NCBI GenBank assembly: GCA_937991535.1
Contig: CALKHN010000073.1
Coordinates: 7,509-71,508 of the forward strand
Direction: 5' to 3'
Source of the DNA: an uncultured Sphingobacteriales bacterium
Lineage (GTDB): Bacteria; Bacteroidota; Bacteroidia; Chitinophagales; Chitinophagaceae
DNA: 64,000 nucleotides
Position numbers and translations under genes: made by a program. Positions 54,144 through 62,541 of the stretch are shown here, in pieces. The notes under the pieces are model-generated. The model ran no database searches. It was given only the letters and a program-made list of their open reading frames with translations, and was not told the origin of the DNA. Within the stretch, counting starts at the first letter, position 1, and every line of letters starts with the position of its first letter.

Positions 54144-55610
54144 TTATGCGTACCTTACATTATCAAGTTGTTGCAGGTATGCTTTCCATTCGTGCTGTGT
54201 ACGTCCTGCAGACAAAATATTCATGATCTCTATATAGTTTTCAGACACTGCTGCTGCCAGCGGTGCACTGCTATTGCGTTGCAGCACTGCCGTCATTTTC
54301 AGCAGCAGGCTTTGCATGGTAATGCCTTTGATGTTGTCGGGTACAGGTTTGTCGTTGCGGCGGATGTTCTTTGCAATATGTGCCAGGTAAGCCGGTCCCT
54401 GGTAGCGGTTCCATGCCGCCATCACCTCTCTTTTGTGCCGCACCAGGTTAAGCAGTTCGGTACGGTGTGTTTTAAACAGTTCGAGGATGCGCATACCCTC
54501 GGGGGAAGTACGCAATTCGGTTTCCAGTTCAGCAAGGCTTTCGGATAACGATTTTATAGTTGAGGGGTTACCGGCTGAACCCAGCAATACCCCTTCTTTT
54601 CCTCCTACAGCACCATGGAAACTGCTGTCGAGTACCTTGATCCCCAATGCCGTTTCTATCGTTTTTATATTAGAGCCATAGCCTGTGTGGTTCGTGGCCA
54701 CGGTAGAGAAGTTCAACAATACTACCTGGTTGTGTTCATTTACCGATACAGAGCCGGAATCGCCTTTTATTATATAATCAGTATCTCCCCCCGTTGGCGT
54801 TACTTCAAATTGTCCTACGCGGTCTATAATAATATTGTTGTAATATTCATACTGGGTACTATGGGGCACATTGTCATGCGTGATCTGTCCTCTTATCAGT
54901 TTTCCGCTTGCGCGCCCCCTCACAAATACGGTTTCCATTGGCAAGGGATCGGTGCTGCCTGCCACAGCTCCGATCTCGAGTATTTCATTAAGAAAACGCA
55001 TCTCAGGAACAGTATCGTTGTCCTGTCCGTCGAGTAAAACGATAGCGGCATCAAGATTATCTGTTTTCAATCTTCCGTCGGTAACCTTACCAATTTCATT
55101 ACTGGCGCAGCAACTGCAACATCCGTTGTGTGTGGGCTGTCCAACGCGGTCGCCATCTATTGCATCTGGACTTCCCACCATTACGTGCCAGGCGCTTAAT
55201 ATCACTATTTTGTTATCCGAATTTCTTTTGGCAAAACATCCCAGTGTGCCTTTGCTTGACGATGAGCCACTTCCTTCAATTTGAGAACCACCTATTAGTG
55301 GTCTGTAGTTTTTTGAGTCACTGGCGATAGCGATTCCATTGGTTGGCTCGGTTATATCGGTTTCAAAACCAAATATTTCTTCCGGCACCAGTTCTGCTTT
55401 TTTTATCGCTGATTTTACTTTCTTCTTTTGCACCGTTACTTTAAAGCAGGGTTGCCGCTGTATTTCGCCTTTCACCTCCTTTAACCCCACGCCAACGGCC
55501 ACCACGCCGGGTATCTTCATCAGCGCTTCTTCGGCCTGCCGGCGCACTTTGTTGAATGCGTTGTTGATGTCAACCACTTCGTCTCTCGGTATATAAGTGT
55601 CCTTAGGCAT
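54144..55610 (-). CDS. Trypsin-like protease with Cys cluster and C-terminal helical domain (488 aa)
   Basis: The N-terminal domain (residues about 30-90) has VVAVGVGLKEVKGEI and ends at FGFETDI, a fold often found in front of bacterial trypsin-like domains. The protease core (about 110-330) has a complete triad: His142 in LSAWHVMVG, Asp187 in DNLDAAIVLL and Ser285 in GDSGSVSV. A Cys cluster GCCSCCAS (164-168) lies between His and Asp. Residues about 365-480 form a helical domain that matches the separate 139 aa protein encoded upstream. The gene overlaps that upstream gene by eight bases, so the two are co-translated. No signal peptide is visible. Confidence 0.82.
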   Translation of the reverse strand: MPKDTYIPRDEVVDINNAFNKVRRQAEEALMKIPGVVAVGVGLKEVKGEIQRQPCFKVTVQKKKVKSAIKKAELVPEEIFGFETDITEPTNGIAIASDSKNYRPLIGGSQIEGSGSSSSKGTLGCFAKRNSDNKIVILSAWHVMVGSPDAIDGDRVGQPTHNGCCSCCASNEIGKVTDGRLKTDNLDAAIVLLDGQDNDTVPEMRFLNEILEIGAVAGSTDPLPMETVFVRGRASGKLIRGQITHDNVPHSTQYEYYNNIIIDRVGQFEVTPTGGDTDYIIKGDSGSVSVNEHNQVVLLNFSTVATNHTGYGSNIKTIETALGIKVLDSSFHGAVGGKEGVLLGSAGNPSTIKSLSESLAELETELRTSPEGMRILELFKTHRTELLNLVRHKREVMAAWNRYQGPAYLAHIAKNIRRNDKPVPDNIKGITMQSLLLKMTAVLQRNSSAPLAAAVSENYIEIMNILSAGRTQHEWKAYLQQLDNVRYA

Positions 55611-56022
55611 ATTGTTCCATGTTTTGAATATTGTTGATGCGGTGGATGATCTCCTTCAGGGAATGGGTTTCGCGCGCCATTTTCAGTACCATGGGCGCAT
55701 ATTGCCCGATGGCCTTTTTAAGTTCCGGTGAGCCATAGTCCTGCAGCACTTCAGCCATGTACAGGATCAGCGTTTCAAGCGATATTCCATCCACAGATTT
55801 AATAAAATAAGTATCGTCTTCAAAGCCGCTGTCCACCATTGACTTCACAAACTTTGGCCCGTGGTTACGCTGCCAGCAAACCATTGTTGGCCGGTTTTTG
55901 TTGATGAGGTACATCACTTCATGCCCATGCTGGCGCACCAGTTGCAGCACCTGCCTGCCTGCGGCAGATACTTTAAGCTGGTCTTCAAAATGTTCTATTT
56001 TACGGATGCGTGGCATGGTCAT
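55603..56022 (-). CDS. Helical protein equal to the C-terminal domain of the 488 aa protease (139 aa)
   Basis: This 139 aa helical protein aligns with residues about 365-480 of the next protein: GRQVLQLVRQHGHEVMYLI against GMRILELFKTHRTELLNLV, VCWQRNHGPKFV against AAWNRYQGPAYL, and ISLETLILYMAEVLQ against ITMQSLLLKMTAVLQ. Its gene ends eight bases inside the protease gene. A stand-alone copy of a partner's domain suggests a self-association or adaptor module that regulates the protease. No catalytic residues are seen. No named domain is recognised. Confidence 0.75.
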   Translation of the reverse strand: MTMPRIRKIEHFEDQLKVSAAGRQVLQLVRQHGHEVMYLINKNRPTMVCWQRNHGPKFVKSMVDSGFEDDTYFIKSVDGISLETLILYMAEVLQDYGSPELKKAIGQYAPMVLKMARETHSLKEIIHRINNIQNMEQYA

Positions 56023-56043
56023 ATTTCTAAAAGCGTTGTAATG

Positions 56044-56430
56044 CTAACGGTTGTCCGATTTTTTTCTCACCTTTCCGAGGAACTCATGGATGTTGGCAAC
56101 GTTCCCCATTGTATCTGTTGTACGTGAAACGCCGGTTAACTGCTCTATCGCTTCACTCACTTCATTTTTTAACCGGCGAAGACCAGTAACATCTTCTCCG
56201 TGAATAACAGTGCCAAAATCCTTTTCGAGGCTTGTCATTAACATTGACAGATCGTTGATGGTAAGGGTAGCCTTTAGCTTTTTAAACACGAAAAATGCGA
56301 GTTCAACCGAGTTGGTTGCTAATACCTCTCTCCATACTTGTGCGGATGGCTCCTGTATAAGCATTTTTTCCACTTCGGCCTTAGCGGCGCCTAAGTTGCC
56401 ATCATTTACATATTGCTGCAGGTTATTCAT
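56044..56430 (-). CDS. Small helical protein of unknown function (128 aa)
   Basis: A charged, mostly helical 128 aa protein without signal or membrane helix. The first part (LQQYVNDGNLGAAKAEVEKML) could be a helical-hairpin repeat; the middle (TINDLSMLMTSLEKDFG) and the tail (ANIHEFLGKVRKK) are helical too. I recognise no family. It lies 14 bases after the 1204 aa protease gene and 21 bases before the 139 aa gene, in the same operon. A structural or regulatory partner role is an inference from its place only. Confidence 0.7.
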   Translation of the reverse strand: MNNLQQYVNDGNLGAAKAEVEKMLIQEPSAQVWREVLATNSVELAFFVFKKLKATLTINDLSMLMTSLEKDFGTVIHGEDVTGLRRLKNEVSEAIEQLTGVSRTTDTMGNVANIHEFLGKVRKKSDNR

Positions 56431-56444
56431 AATAAATATATTTT

Positions 56445-59400
56445 TTAAAAGCCATTGTTGGTAAGGTCAATCAACGTTCCGTTATCAACCCAAAAAATTT
56501 TGTTTTGCGCTCCGTCTTTGTCATAATCTTTTCCATCAGTATCCTCACTTCTTTTCACACCCCGAAAATGCAACCGCCAGGTTGAAAAGCCTGATATCGC
56601 ATACCATTTGGTATCGAGCAGTATCCGTGCAAATTCCCGGAAATGATTTCTCACTTCAAAAGTGTCGTCCACATCTCCATCGGTATGCCGGATAGGTCGT
56701 GTGGGGGTATCGTCAGCACTAATCTGTCCTACAGCTACGAGCCCTCCAACGTAGGGATCATTATCTTCATCGGCAGTGCCCTGGTCATCGTTGCCCGCAA
56801 GTGCATCAGAAGGGTAGTTTAAAAATGATGTATAAAAGAAGGGGCCTGAGGCAACAGTATCGGGAATATTGGCCACATCAACCGCTTTTCTTCTGATCTG
56901 TCTTGAAACGTCCCATTTATGATCTGCTCCACCGGAAAGTTGGCCTGCAGCACTGTTTGCTACATTTACATCTCCGGCTGTTACGTCGGGAGGATTTACG
57001 GTATTGGTGGCAAGATCCTGGTTTGCACCGGTAAGGTCGGGGATATCTGTAACTGCAAAAGCCGCAGAAATAATGGTGACAGGTTGAATGGTGTAAGTGT
57101 GCCTGATTGACCTGCTGAAATCATTTGTAGTTGCTGTATATGTTACCGGATCGCCCGAGGGTAATGGGGTTATGGTTTGTACTACGGAGGTCCAGATTGT
57201 CCAGTAACGGCCATTATAACAAATATCTCCGCCAATCTTGATCGTAAAAGGTATATCCTGCCCGGCGCCAGTGTTGCTGCTGATCTTTCCTGTGGCCCTG
57301 TCTGCTCCTAATCCCGGCACAGTAAATCCAAATGCTCCTGTTCCGTGCCAGGTAATATCTGCAGGTGCAGGAGCCGGTACAATTGCCGCCTGTAATACGG
57401 TATCTCCCTGGGCTTGTGCAGTGCAAAAATGATCAAGCCCCAAACCGCCTGCAGCAACAAGCGTGCTGGGTATTAAGTGTGTATGCCTGTCTGTTGCATG
57501 TACAGTTGCTGTTATCCGGAAAACTGTCCTTCGCTTAAACCATGATTTACCACTTACCGGATGTGTTGCCTGTATTCTTGCCGTTTGAGCCCTTGTAAGA
57601 TCGCCTGACTGCGTATCGTAACGCACTTTTACGGTAGTTGCACCGTTTACAGTCCCTGCGGGAGCAATAATGGCTCCGTCGGCTTCTATAATAACAGCGG
57701 CGATCCCGCCTGTAGTTACATCCCAGTTCAGCGCACCCGCGCCGATGCCAAAATTGGCGGCGTTGAAAACTTCTGTCATATTCCTTCCCGCTATCGGATC
57801 TCCACCTCCAATGTTTTTCCATTCTACCACGTTTACAATGATCTCAACAGGGTCGCTAACGAAGTTACCCGCGTTTCGGGATAAGGTTTCGGTGCTGTCT
57901 TTACCTATGGCGGAAAATTTAAACTGGAAGTCGCCGGCGGGGGCGGTGAACACTGTAGATGTTCCTGTTGTTGTGCTCAGCACTGTTGCCGGACCGTCGG
58001 TTTGCACCCAGGTTGCGATGATTATATCATTATCACTATCGGTGCCGGTTACACTCAGTGTGAGATTTTCCCCTGGTTTTATTTCGCGGAAATCTTCTCC
58101 CGGAACAATTACCGGTTTCTGATTCGGCACTTTTTCCGCATTTACCCCGGCCCCCGAATTATTAGGGGCGCCTGCACCCGGAGGTGGCGCAGCATTAAGA
58201 CTACCCGTGAGGTTGGCAAACCAACCCACTTCCGGTGTTATGCGTGCCCACGCCGTACCATTATGAAACTCAAGATAATCATTGTAGTCTGCACGCAAAT
58301 AGCCCTGCAGCAGATTAGCGGGATCAAAACCCTCATTGGCTAACCGGTAAAGCGCATTGGGTTTCGCATTGGTTGGCTCCTGGAAATCTGCTGCGGTGCA
58401 GGGTCCTGCATCAATAAAAGCTGTTTGATCCGTATGTATGCGATTGGGCGTTCCGTTTTGCTGTTCGCCTTTGGTAAACTTCGTTTGTCGTCTTGCCGTT
58501 ATATTGCCTTTTAAGCCGGCAGGCGCATTGGTAACAAAACGGATGGCACCGCCGCCGCTCCAGGCTATATCCTGCGGAGTAATGTCAAAAATGATTTCAG
58601 CCTTGGCCATAAACCAGTCACCCGCACCAGATGGTGTATGCACTTCTGCGAGATTGGTGGTACCTCCTTTTAAATCAAATTGTTTAGTATTATCTGCGTC
58701 GAGCGGATTGGAAGTATTAATGGCCCGTGGAGTAAATGCAAATACGGTCCTGAATTTTGTGCGGGTTTCTCCACCGCTGATGGCCTGCACCTGCACGGTA
58801 TCGGTAGGGTTTTTGGCAGGAGAGCTGGTATCGTACCGTACCGACACAGATTCAAGCGCATTGGCTGTTTGTGTTCCCGTTTCCACGATAACGGCCCCTG
58901 CACCCCCTTTTGATACATCCCAGTTTACCGCACCGGTAAAACCAAAATCGGTGCTGGCAAAGGTCTCCGCTGGATTGAGCGCGGTATCTGCCTGCCCGCC
59001 GGGCCATATCAACAGTTCGCAGCCCGAAGGCCCGCCGCCCAGGGGTTCTCCAATGGCAGCCGCATCCGTGCCGGCAATGGTGATGCCCAATTCCACCATT
59101 ACCGGCTTAATGTGGGTAACAATGGTGCGTTTCATATTGGACCTTGCCGCGGCAACAATAAGACCTACTACCTGGTTTGAGGAATTAACCACCACTGCAC
59201 CGGAATCGCCGTGGCAGGCAAACGGACCATCAGCGCCATCACCAGTGCGTTCTATCAGCATCTGATTGGTTCCATACGCAATGTCGCTTACCTTGCCGGT
59301 GGTAATTCCCGTTGCACGGCCGCGTTTGGATACGGTGTCAAAACAAACCATAGCCGCCGCACCTGTTATTTCCGCCGCCATGCCTGCTATCCTGCGCTCC

Positions 59401-60059
59401 GTATTTTTATCGTTTACTTTTTCTGTAACATCCTCATGCATTACAATAAGCGCGCAGTCGAGGTCGGCGTTGAAAGTAGATTTTGATACATCCCCGATAT
59501 ACCCGCGCGGGCAACAGCAGCAACAGGTCCAGTAGTCGGGCTGGCCGATTTTTACGTTTATAGCGGTGAGGTCCTGTGATCCTGTATTCACCACGTGGGC
59601 ACATGTGAGGCCTACCAGGGCATTGTCTGCCTTTCTCCTTGCGAGTATGCCAAGGGTACCATAGCCCGATGGGTCCTTGCTCTTAAAACACCCGTTGTCA
59701 AAATATTCATTGCGGATGGGTATGCCACCCTGTACACCATCATCGCGGTAGTCGGTATCGTCTATGGATAATACACCTGCTTCACACACCAGTGATTCCT
59801 GTTCAAAATGACTGAGCACATCGGTTTTTATGCCAAATATCTTTTTAGGGATCATTTCCCGGGGGGGAATATCTTTCCTTTGTTTTTTTTGCTGTACATA
59901 AAAACGGAACGCCCATTCGTTACTGAGCCTGCCTGCTTTTTCTTTGGCTCCAAGGCCGATCAGCACTACCCCGGGTATGCTTCCGAATTGCGCTCTTACA
60001 TGCGGCAAATAGGAAAGATACAAAGCTTGACTCGCTATTATTTTCGATCTCCTGTTCAT
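56445..60059 (-). CDS. Trypsin-like protease with duplicated beta domains (1204 aa), first gene of the 22 kb operon
   Basis: Residues about 20-85 have VVLIGLGAKEKAGRL and end KIFGIKTDV, the same N-terminal domain as in the 488 aa protease. The protease core (about 110-330) carries His155 (LTCAHVVN), Asp201 (ADLDCALIV) and Ser286 (CHGDSGAVVV). Five consecutive Cys (178-183 region, YWTCCCCCPRG) lie at the position of the other protease's CCSCC. Residues about 357-450 and 730-850 are two copies of a beta domain (FTGAVNWDVSKGGAGAVIVE and GAGALNWDVTTGGIAAVIIE), with a PKD-like segment between them. There is no signal peptide. It is first in the operon, so probably nearest the promoter. Confidence 0.8.
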   Translation of the reverse strand: MNRRSKIIASQALYLSYLPHVRAQFGSIPGVVLIGLGAKEKAGRLSNEWAFRFYVQQKKQRKDIPPREMIPKKIFGIKTDVLSHFEQESLVCEAGVLSIDDTDYRDDGVQGGIPIRNEYFDNGCFKSKDPSGYGTLGILARRKADNALVGLTCAHVVNTGSQDLTAINVKIGQPDYWTCCCCCPRGYIGDVSKSTFNADLDCALIVMHEDVTEKVNDKNTERRIAGMAAEITGAAAMVCFDTVSKRGRATGITTGKVSDIAYGTNQMLIERTGDGADGPFACHGDSGAVVVNSSNQVVGLIVAAARSNMKRTIVTHIKPVMVELGITIAGTDAAAIGEPLGGGPSGCELLIWPGGQADTALNPAETFASTDFGFTGAVNWDVSKGGAGAVIVETGTQTANALESVSVRYDTSSPAKNPTDTVQVQAISGGETRTKFRTVFAFTPRAINTSNPLDADNTKQFDLKGGTTNLAEVHTPSGAGDWFMAKAEIIFDITPQDIAWSGGGAIRFVTNAPAGLKGNITARRQTKFTKGEQQNGTPNRIHTDQTAFIDAGPCTAADFQEPTNAKPNALYRLANEGFDPANLLQGYLRADYNDYLEFHNGTAWARITPEVGWFANLTGSLNAAPPPGAGAPNNSGAGVNAEKVPNQKPVIVPGEDFREIKPGENLTLSVTGTDSDNDIIIATWVQTDGPATVLSTTTGTSTVFTAPAGDFQFKFSAIGKDSTETLSRNAGNFVSDPVEIIVNVVEWKNIGGGDPIAGRNMTEVFNAANFGIGAGALNWDVTTGGIAAVIIEADGAIIAPAGTVNGATTVKVRYDTQSGDLTRAQTARIQATHPVSGKSWFKRRTVFRITATVHATDRHTHLIPSTLVAAGGLGLDHFCTAQAQGDTVLQAAIVPAPAPADITWHGTGAFGFTVPGLGADRATGKISSNTGAGQDIPFTIKIGGDICYNGRYWTIWTSVVQTITPLPSGDPVTYTATTNDFSRSIRHTYTIQPVTIISAAFAVTDIPDLTGANQDLATNTVNPPDVTAGDVNVANSAAGQLSGGADHKWDVSRQIRRKAVDVANIPDTVASGPFFYTSFLNYPSDALAGNDDQGTADEDNDPYVGGLVAVGQISADDTPTRPIRHTDGDVDDTFEVRNHFREFARILLDTKWYAISGFSTWRLHFRGVKRSEDTDGKDYDKDGAQNKIFWVDNGTLIDLTNNGF

Positions 60060-60476
60060 GAAATTCCAATAGAATTGTATACCTCTTTCTAAAGGATGGG
60101 CTATACGAGAAGGAGCTGTTGATCTAATTTCAGGACAGCCTCACGGTACCTGTGATTTCGCGGGCATCACCGGGTATGAAAAGATACTCCATAGAACAGG
60201 ATCAAAATACAGCGCTAAAACTGTGAAGGGGAGGCAGAAAAAGATTTATTCATAGTGATATGTGGAAAATGGCAGTCTTATTAAATTAAGCCTGAAGTGT
60301 AAGAGTAAAAATTTTTTTTTAAAAAAGCAAGTACTTTTTAAAATTTAACCGGCGCCGGGTATTAATTTTTTACGGCAAGCTCCTTAAAGTTGGTTATTTT
60401 TCAGAACCGGTATGCGTGATGAAAAATCAGGGAATCCATCATGATCCGGGTTAACATAAAAAACAAAACCAATATA
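60060..60476. other. Divergent promoter region of the 22 kb operon and the FG-GAP gene
   Basis: About 415 bases with no gene. It should hold the promoter of the large minus-strand operon and that of the plus-strand FG-GAP gene. No exact TAnnTTTG box was found on either strand; TATTTTTC near 60395 is the closest for the plus strand. An A/T-rich block (60300-60350, with runs of 9 T and 6 A) may form a bent or hairpin structure. Confidence 0.45.
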
Positions 60477-62441
60477 ATGAAGCATTGCATGGCATTGACT
60501 ATTCTTTTTACAGGACTAATGTATATAAACATTTCCTTTGCTCAAACAAACGATCCCGCAAATCTAAATATAGTTGAATATAACAACCCCGGTTTGGTAG
60601 TTGATCTGGGTGTTGGATTGTGGGTCTGGCCCCTTCCCATGGATTTTGATGACGATGGTGATATGGATCTGCTCGTTTCCTGCCCGGATAAGCCTTACAA
60701 CGGAACGTATTTTTTTGAAAATGTTACCGGCGGAACAGAGCCTGTATTTTTGCCCGGACAGAGATTGTCCGGTGCTTTAAAAGACGTGCAGGTTTCTTAC
60801 ATCAATGATCAGCCCAGGATACTGGTTCCAGGTTATGAACTGATCCATTTTAAACAATCATTCGGCAGCGAAAAAGATTCCCTGTTCCCCATCCATGAAA
60901 TTTTAAAGGACTTTAAAAAGAAACCCCGTTTCAATCAATGGAAGCTGGTGGATTATGACAAAGACGGAGATGCTGATATAGTGGTGGGTGTAGACGACTG
61001 GAGCGATTACGGCTGGGACAATGCATTTGATAGCAAAGGAAACTGGACCAATGGCCCGCTGCATGGTTATGTATATTTGATTGAAAACGCAAACGGTACA
61101 TATGTTAACAAAGGAAGGCTCAAAGCAGGGGGAAAGGAAATTGATCAGTATGGCGCGCCTTCTCCCAACTTTGCCGATTTTGATGGCGATGGTGATCTTG
61201 ATTTAATATGCGGTGAGTTTTTGGACAAGCTAACCTGGTTTGAAAATACGGGAACAAGAGAAAAGCCCGTTTATGCCAGTGGCAAAATTTTAAGCAATGC
61301 AGAAGGAATGATCAAGATGGATCTGGAGATGATCATTCCCGTTGCCGTTGATTTTGACCGCGACGGGCATACAGACCTGGTGGTGGGCGATGAGGATGGC
61401 AGGGTGGCTTTCATTAGAAATACAGGCAAAGTAAAAAAGGGCATGCCGGTATTCAAATCTCCTGTTTACTTTAAACAGAAAGCAGCACAGTTAAAATTTG
61501 GCGCCCTGGTTACGCCCTATAGTACAGACTGGGATGATGATGGAGATGAGGACCTCATTGCAGGAAATTCTGCGGGGTATATAGGATTTATTGAAAACCT
61601 GGGAACTTATGATGGCATGCCCCGCTGGGCCGCACCGGTATTGTTAAAATCTGGCGGTGAAGTTATTCGCATACAAGCCGGAACGAATGGATCTATACAG
61701 GGCCCTGCCGAAGCCAAATGGGGATATACCACGCTGTCGGTTGCCGATTGGGACGGCGATGGATTAAAAGACATTGTTATCAATTCCATTTGGGGAAAAA
61801 TTCAGTGGTATCAAAACAGTGGTAAAAATGGAGCGCCCGTGCTCAGCAGTATACAGGATGTGAAAATTGACTGGCAGGGATCGGCGCCCAGGCAGCCGGA
61901 ATGGAACTGGTTTAAAGCAAATTCACACCAACTGGTTACCCAATGGCGAACCACACCATGTGCTGTAGACTGGAATGCTGATGGTTTGATGGACCTTGTG
62001 ATGCTCGATCATGAGGGATACCTGGCATTTTATGAACGGTTCAGGAAAGCAAACGGCAGTTTAATGCTGAAGCCGGGACAAAGAATTTTTTATGGCAGCC
62101 AGGCATCCGGGTTCGACTCAAAGCACCAGGTGATGGAGCCTGTACCGGGCCCGTTAAGGCTGAACGTAAAAGAACATGGCGCCAGTGGAAGGGTAAAGCT
62201 TACAATCACCGATTGGAACAATGATGGTAAACCTGATATTGTGCTGAACAGCGCCAACGCTTCTGTACTGGTAAACCAGGGAGAGAAAAACGGGAAGGTA
62301 TATTTTGAAGAAATGGGGCAGGTAAGCGATAAGGTACTTGCGGGTCATACTACCAGTGCAACCATGGTAAACTGGGGCGGATCGGATTCCGGCCTATTGA
62401 TTGGCGCGGAAGACGGGCATTTTTATTTTATGAAAAAGTAA
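60477..62441 (+). CDS. Secreted FG-GAP/VCBS repeat protein
   Basis: A 654 aa exported protein with signal peptide (ALTILFTGLMYINISFAQ). It contains many Asp-rich calcium-binding type motifs of the FG-GAP/VCBS kind: DFDDDGDMDLL, DYDKDGDADIV, DFDGDGDLDLI, DFDRDGHTDLVVG, DWDDDGDEDLIAG, DWDGDGLKDIV, DWNADGLMDLV and DWNNDGKPDIV. These build a beta-propeller, usually a carbohydrate-binding or surface-exposed scaffold. ATG 60477 was chosen because the signal peptide begins there. It is transcribed away from the large operon. Confidence 0.82.
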   Translation: MKHCMALTILFTGLMYINISFAQTNDPANLNIVEYNNPGLVVDLGVGLWVWPLPMDFDDDGDMDLLVSCPDKPYNGTYFFENVTGGTEPVFLPGQRLSGALKDVQVSYINDQPRILVPGYELIHFKQSFGSEKDSLFPIHEILKDFKKKPRFNQWKLVDYDKDGDADIVVGVDDWSDYGWDNAFDSKGNWTNGPLHGYVYLIENANGTYVNKGRLKAGGKEIDQYGAPSPNFADFDGDGDLDLICGEFLDKLTWFENTGTREKPVYASGKILSNAEGMIKMDLEMIIPVAVDFDRDGHTDLVVGDEDGRVAFIRNTGKVKKGMPVFKSPVYFKQKAAQLKFGALVTPYSTDWDDDGDEDLIAGNSAGYIGFIENLGTYDGMPRWAAPVLLKSGGEVIRIQAGTNGSIQGPAEAKWGYTTLSVADWDGDGLKDIVINSIWGKIQWYQNSGKNGAPVLSSIQDVKIDWQGSAPRQPEWNWFKANSHQLVTQWRTTPCAVDWNADGLMDLVMLDHEGYLAFYERFRKANGSLMLKPGQRIFYGSQASGFDSKHQVMEPVPGPLRLNVKEHGASGRVKLTITDWNNDGKPDIVLNSANASVLVNQGEKNGKVYFEEMGQVSDKVLAGHTTSATMVNWGGSDSGLLIGAEDGHFYFMKK

Positions 62442-62470
62442 TTTCCAATCAATATCTCAAAAATTGCCTC

Positions 62471-62514
62471 CTGGCGGCCCGGCTTGCCGCCACCGATATC
62501 GGTATAGCGGCCAG
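62471..62514. other. GC-rich hairpin between convergent genes
   Basis: TGGCGGC (62472-62478) pairs with GCCGCCA (62486-62492), CCGATATCGG (62493-62502) is self-complementary, and CTGGC (62471-62475) pairs with GCCAG (62510-62514). It is much more GC-rich than the flanks. It lies between the FG-GAP gene and the hyaluronidase-like gene, so a shared stop for both is possible. No T-run is present. Confidence 0.4.
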
Positions 62515-62541
62515 CAAAGCCGTTTTGCCCGATGCCCGTTT

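Noticed and set aside
38145..60059. Prophage or contractile injection system
   Set aside because: No capsid, terminase, sheath, tube, baseplate or ATPase signature was seen in any of the eight proteins, and no integrase or attachment site flanks them.
62433..62534. Minus-strand mini-frame in the convergent gap (ALLAAIPISVAASR...)
   Set aside because: About 30 codons without a start; more simply explained by the GC-rich inverted repeats there.
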